64,000 nt of DNA from an uncultured Idiomarina sp. (lineage in GTDB: Bacteria; Pseudomonadota; Gammaproteobacteria; Enterobacterales; Alteromonadaceae): positions 23,142-87,141 of the forward strand of contig CAMPHF010000012.1 in the NCBI GenBank assembly GCA_946885915.1. Reading direction: 5' to 3'. A model generated the notes under the pieces. That model saw only the letters and a program-made list of their open reading frames with translations, had not been told where the DNA came from and made no database searches. The translations under genes and the position numbers were made by a program. Shown in pieces: positions 62,233-64,000 of this stretch (position 1 is its first letter; each line of letters opens with the position of its first letter).

Positions 62233-62254
62233 GGGCTACTGATTAAAGTAGCCC
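62233..62254 (-). terminator. Terminator for the 46-aa gene (minus strand)
   Basis: Stem GGGCTACT/AGTAGCCC with loop GATTAA. On the minus strand it is followed by eight T, so it ends the small minus-strand gene. On the plus strand it lies directly after the integrase stop and may also act there weakly. Confidence 0.75.
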
Positions 62255-62263
62255 CTAACTTAA

Positions 62264-62404
62264 TTACTGTGACTTGCTTTTGACTTTGAAGCGAAATGCT
62301 TTAAGCCCGAATTGCCTAGCGTAGATACGTTTACCTGCACGTTTGTTAAAGTATGAGGAAACGTAAATATATTCACTTGCAGCGTCTTCTTTTTTGATTA
62401 GCAT
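62264..62404 (-). CDS. Small basic protein (46 aa), hypothetical
   Basis: A short reading frame encoding a basic protein that begins MLIKKEDAASEYIYVSSYFN and ends in FRFKVKSKSQ. It has a GGAG ribosome-binding site about 9 bp before its ATG and a terminator immediately after its stop, both in the right orientation, so it is likely a real gene despite its size. Nine to ten lysine/arginine residues in 46 suggest nucleic-acid contact; a role such as excision or regulation next to the integrase is only a guess. I do not recognise the family. Confidence 0.6.
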   Translation of the reverse strand: MLIKKEDAASEYIYVSSYFNKRAGKRIYARQFGLKAFRFKVKSKSQ

Positions 62405-62948
62405 TAGCTAAATCTCCATAAGAGTTTAAAAGATGCTAACCAAGAGACCAACGCCATTCGTCGCATTTGCTATTGCAAGGTTGCGTCAGTAACAGCTACA
62501 CTCATTTTGCGTAAATAAGAGCAGGTCTCTCGATCAGCTCACAACGTCCTCCTTGAGATTGCAGTCTCTTGGAGGACAACTTACCAGAGCTCACACTTAG
62601 TCATTTCTTCTACGACTTATGTTCATATCCAGTAAAGCTAGTATATGCCTCTCAAATAAGCGATCAAGTGCCAAAAAGTGAAATTTATTTATTGTTGTCA
62701 ATAATTTCACCTCATAGCCCTTATATACCGTGGGCAAATTTGATTTCGCCGTTTTTAATAATTTTTTTTAACCGAAAAAAAGCTTGTGTAAGCCAAAAAA
62801 GTCTAAAGCCCGAAACACAACATGTAGGGGCTGCTTTCTCGGAGTGGTTCAGTATGTTGTGATTGACAGCTCGACTGCAATTTGCTTTTGATTGGTGTGT
62901 TTAGTTAAATTAATATGTCTCAAATAAAGTAATAAAAACTAAATTAAA
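62405..62948. other. Island intergenic region with an inverted repeat
   Basis: This 544-bp AT-rich stretch has no convincing gene. An imperfect inverted repeat at 62546-62577 (arms GTCCTCC and GGAGGAC with inner TTGAGA/TCTCTT) may be a regulatory or recombination site. A 97-codon frame with a TTG start is open from 62569, but it begins inside the repeat and has no other support. The promoter of the next gene should lie in its last 100 bases. Confidence 0.5.
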
Positions 62949-63839
62949 ATGAGAAAATTTAAAACTCTGCTCTCGGATATAATTACCTTTGATAGTTTGA
63001 CGAAATCTGAGGTTGAACATCTAGTCAGAACCAAGCATCTCACTCTTTATACGCTTTTACCACCGACAAGCTGCATAGTCAGACGAATAGCATTACCCGG
63101 ATTTGAGGCTATTGGGCATGGTGAGGTTCACGGCATTGTCACCCTACGAAAATTCAATAGCATTGAAATTCTGAATAACGGTAAGACAAATGTTTCTACT
63201 GTTGTCGTGAGAGGCAAGCAGTTGTCAAAATGGCGAAAAACGCCGTTTGGATTTCTCATCTACCCATGTGGCAGTATTGACGGTTGGTCTCCTATGCCAA
63301 AGGTGGAGCTACAGAAAAAATCCGTTGAGGCTTTCCTGAACCCCAGAGTTGATGGTGGGGAGGTTAAGTTCGATGGATTCGAGGTTCTATTTGATAGAGT
63401 TTTTGTAGATATTTTTGAATTGTATGAATCTTTACCAGATCAATTCAAAAGTAAGGTTACTCTGCCCGAGCCGATCACTGAGTTAGATCCTAACGAAATA
63501 ACTACGGTGTTGTCTTCGAATAACGCTTTGTTGACGCCAGAGTCTGGTCTACTTGAGAATTGTAGAGAGTTGCTTCTAGGTGCGGGTATTGTAGACAACG
63601 GTCTAACGCGATTGCTCTATAGCGTGTGTCGAGAGTACCCATCCCTCACCGCTAAACAGCAAATCAAGTTATTAGTAGACGAAATCCCACTTAGTGATAG
63701 AAAACTTGATAGTGAATATATTCTTGAGAAAGATGAAGGCATGAAACTGGCTTGGCATCATGATTCGGGAAGAATCAAGCGAACCGCGTATAAGACGATT
63801 GAAAATTATATCAGTGGAATACGGAAAATAGTGAGCTGA
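62949..63839 (+). CDS. Hypothetical protein of a genomic island (296 aa)
   Basis: A 296-aa protein I do not recognise. It has no signal peptide or membrane segment. The first half is beta-rich with basic patches (RKFKTLLSDIITFDSLTKSE; VVRGKQLSKWRKTPFGFLIY). The second half is acidic and helical (ELLLGAGIVDNGLTRLLYSV; EYPSLTAKQQIKLLVDEIPL). The C-terminus (SGRIKRTAYKTIENYISGIR) resembles a short DNA- or protein-binding helix. The composition is AT-rich and unlike the core genes. It is the first gene of the island after the integrase and the 46-aa gene, so a regulatory, replication or defence-related role is possible but unsupported. Confidence 0.7.
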   Translation: MRKFKTLLSDIITFDSLTKSEVEHLVRTKHLTLYTLLPPTSCIVRRIALPGFEAIGHGEVHGIVTLRKFNSIEILNNGKTNVSTVVVRGKQLSKWRKTPFGFLIYPCGSIDGWSPMPKVELQKKSVEAFLNPRVDGGEVKFDGFEVLFDRVFVDIFELYESLPDQFKSKVTLPEPITELDPNEITTVLSSNNALLTPESGLLENCRELLLGAGIVDNGLTRLLYSVCREYPSLTAKQQIKLLVDEIPLSDRKLDSEYILEKDEGMKLAWHHDSGRIKRTAYKTIENYISGIRKIVS

Positions 63840-63851
63840 TCGGCGCGTTTC

Positions 63852-63895
63852 TCCCACAATTTTTCCCATTTTCCTAAAAACTCTCCCATTTTCCC
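63852..63895 (+). repeat. Short direct repeats of a TCCCATTTTCC motif
   Basis: TCCCATTTTCC occurs at 63864-63874 and again at 63884-63894, exactly 20 bp apart (about two helical turns), with a partial TCCCA at 63852. This spacing is typical of protein-binding sites on one DNA face. It lies just after the 296-aa gene and may precede the next island gene outside the window. Confidence 0.4.
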
Positions 63896-64000
63896 AAAGT
63901 CAGTGAAGTATGACGTTTCTGCTCTATTGTTTCGGTGTACTGACACTGACCTTTCCCCTGAAATAACACCATATTTTCAATGAGATTTCAGTTTTTATGC

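Noticed and set aside
62569..62862. 97-codon open frame with a TTG start
   Set aside because: It begins inside an inverted repeat, lacks a ribosome-binding site at a sensible distance and resembles no family. Left as intergenic.

Overview
The window looks like chromosome of a marine gammaproteobacterium of the Alteromonadales, most likely Idiomarinaceae (Idiomarina, Pseudidiomarina or Aliidiomarina). This is inferred from gene content: an acetate regulon with a CrbS-type transporter/sensor-kinase fusion, a large TonB-dependent receptor, a DcaP-type porin, secreted proteases, and moderate GC outside the surface-polysaccharide genes. No 16S rRNA or other definitive marker is present.

Layout. 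(1) 1-18941: a surface polysaccharide (O-antigen or capsule) locus, all on the plus strand. It holds a WbpE-type aminotransferase (cut by the left edge), Wzx, two sulfotransferases, a deacetylase-like protein, a Wzy candidate, three GT4 glycosyltransferases, a FemAB/GNAT-like transferase, a PglC-like initiating sugar transferase, a second aminotransferase, a PglF/WbpM-like dehydratase, a 906-aa SLBB export protein and Ugd. Roughly the first 11 kb is clearly AT-rich, as is typical of exchanged serotype genes. (2) 19045-24541: cysD, cysN, an SLC13 permease, cysC and cysQ. This set makes PAPS and removes PAP, with no sulfate-reduction genes, so it looks like the sulfate donor supply for the sulfotransferases. 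(3) 24547-25700: REP/BIME hairpin repeats around a higBA toxin-antitoxin pair; a related BIME lies at 17600-17734. (4) 25883-35915: an S8 protease lipoprotein followed by what looks like its separately encoded prodomain, then pgi, a large cadherin-like lipoprotein, smrA, an AsmA-like protein and a DcaP porin. (5) 36227-50788: an acetate block with acs, a CrbR-like regulator, a GlyGly-CTERM metalloprotease, a CrbS-like sensor, the small and large subunits of a sodium:acetate-type symporter, a CBS/DUF294 protein and a DnaQ-like exonuclease. (6) 50900-52131: two FlgO-family envelope proteins. (7) 52700-60545: a TonB-dependent receptor, two TPR-sulfotransferases and a convergent TPR/2OG-Fe(II) oxygenase. 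(8) 60782 to the right edge: the start of a genomic island, marked by a 3' fragment of tRNA-Arg(CCU), a tyrosine integrase, a 46-aa protein and an unrecognised 296-aa protein.

How it fits together. Four predicted PAPS-dependent sulfotransferases share the window with a PAPS-making operon, so sulfation of surface polysaccharide, and perhaps of protein, is a recurring theme. The acetate block matches the CrbRS 'acetate switch' of vibrios, and a shared palindromic motif upstream of acs and of the symporter operon is a candidate CrbR site. Two dispersed repeat families stand out: GTAG-type REP hairpins, and arrays of a 12-nt unit that switches orientation while keeping its register. No CRISPR array, rRNA operon, intact tRNA or complete insertion sequence was seen.
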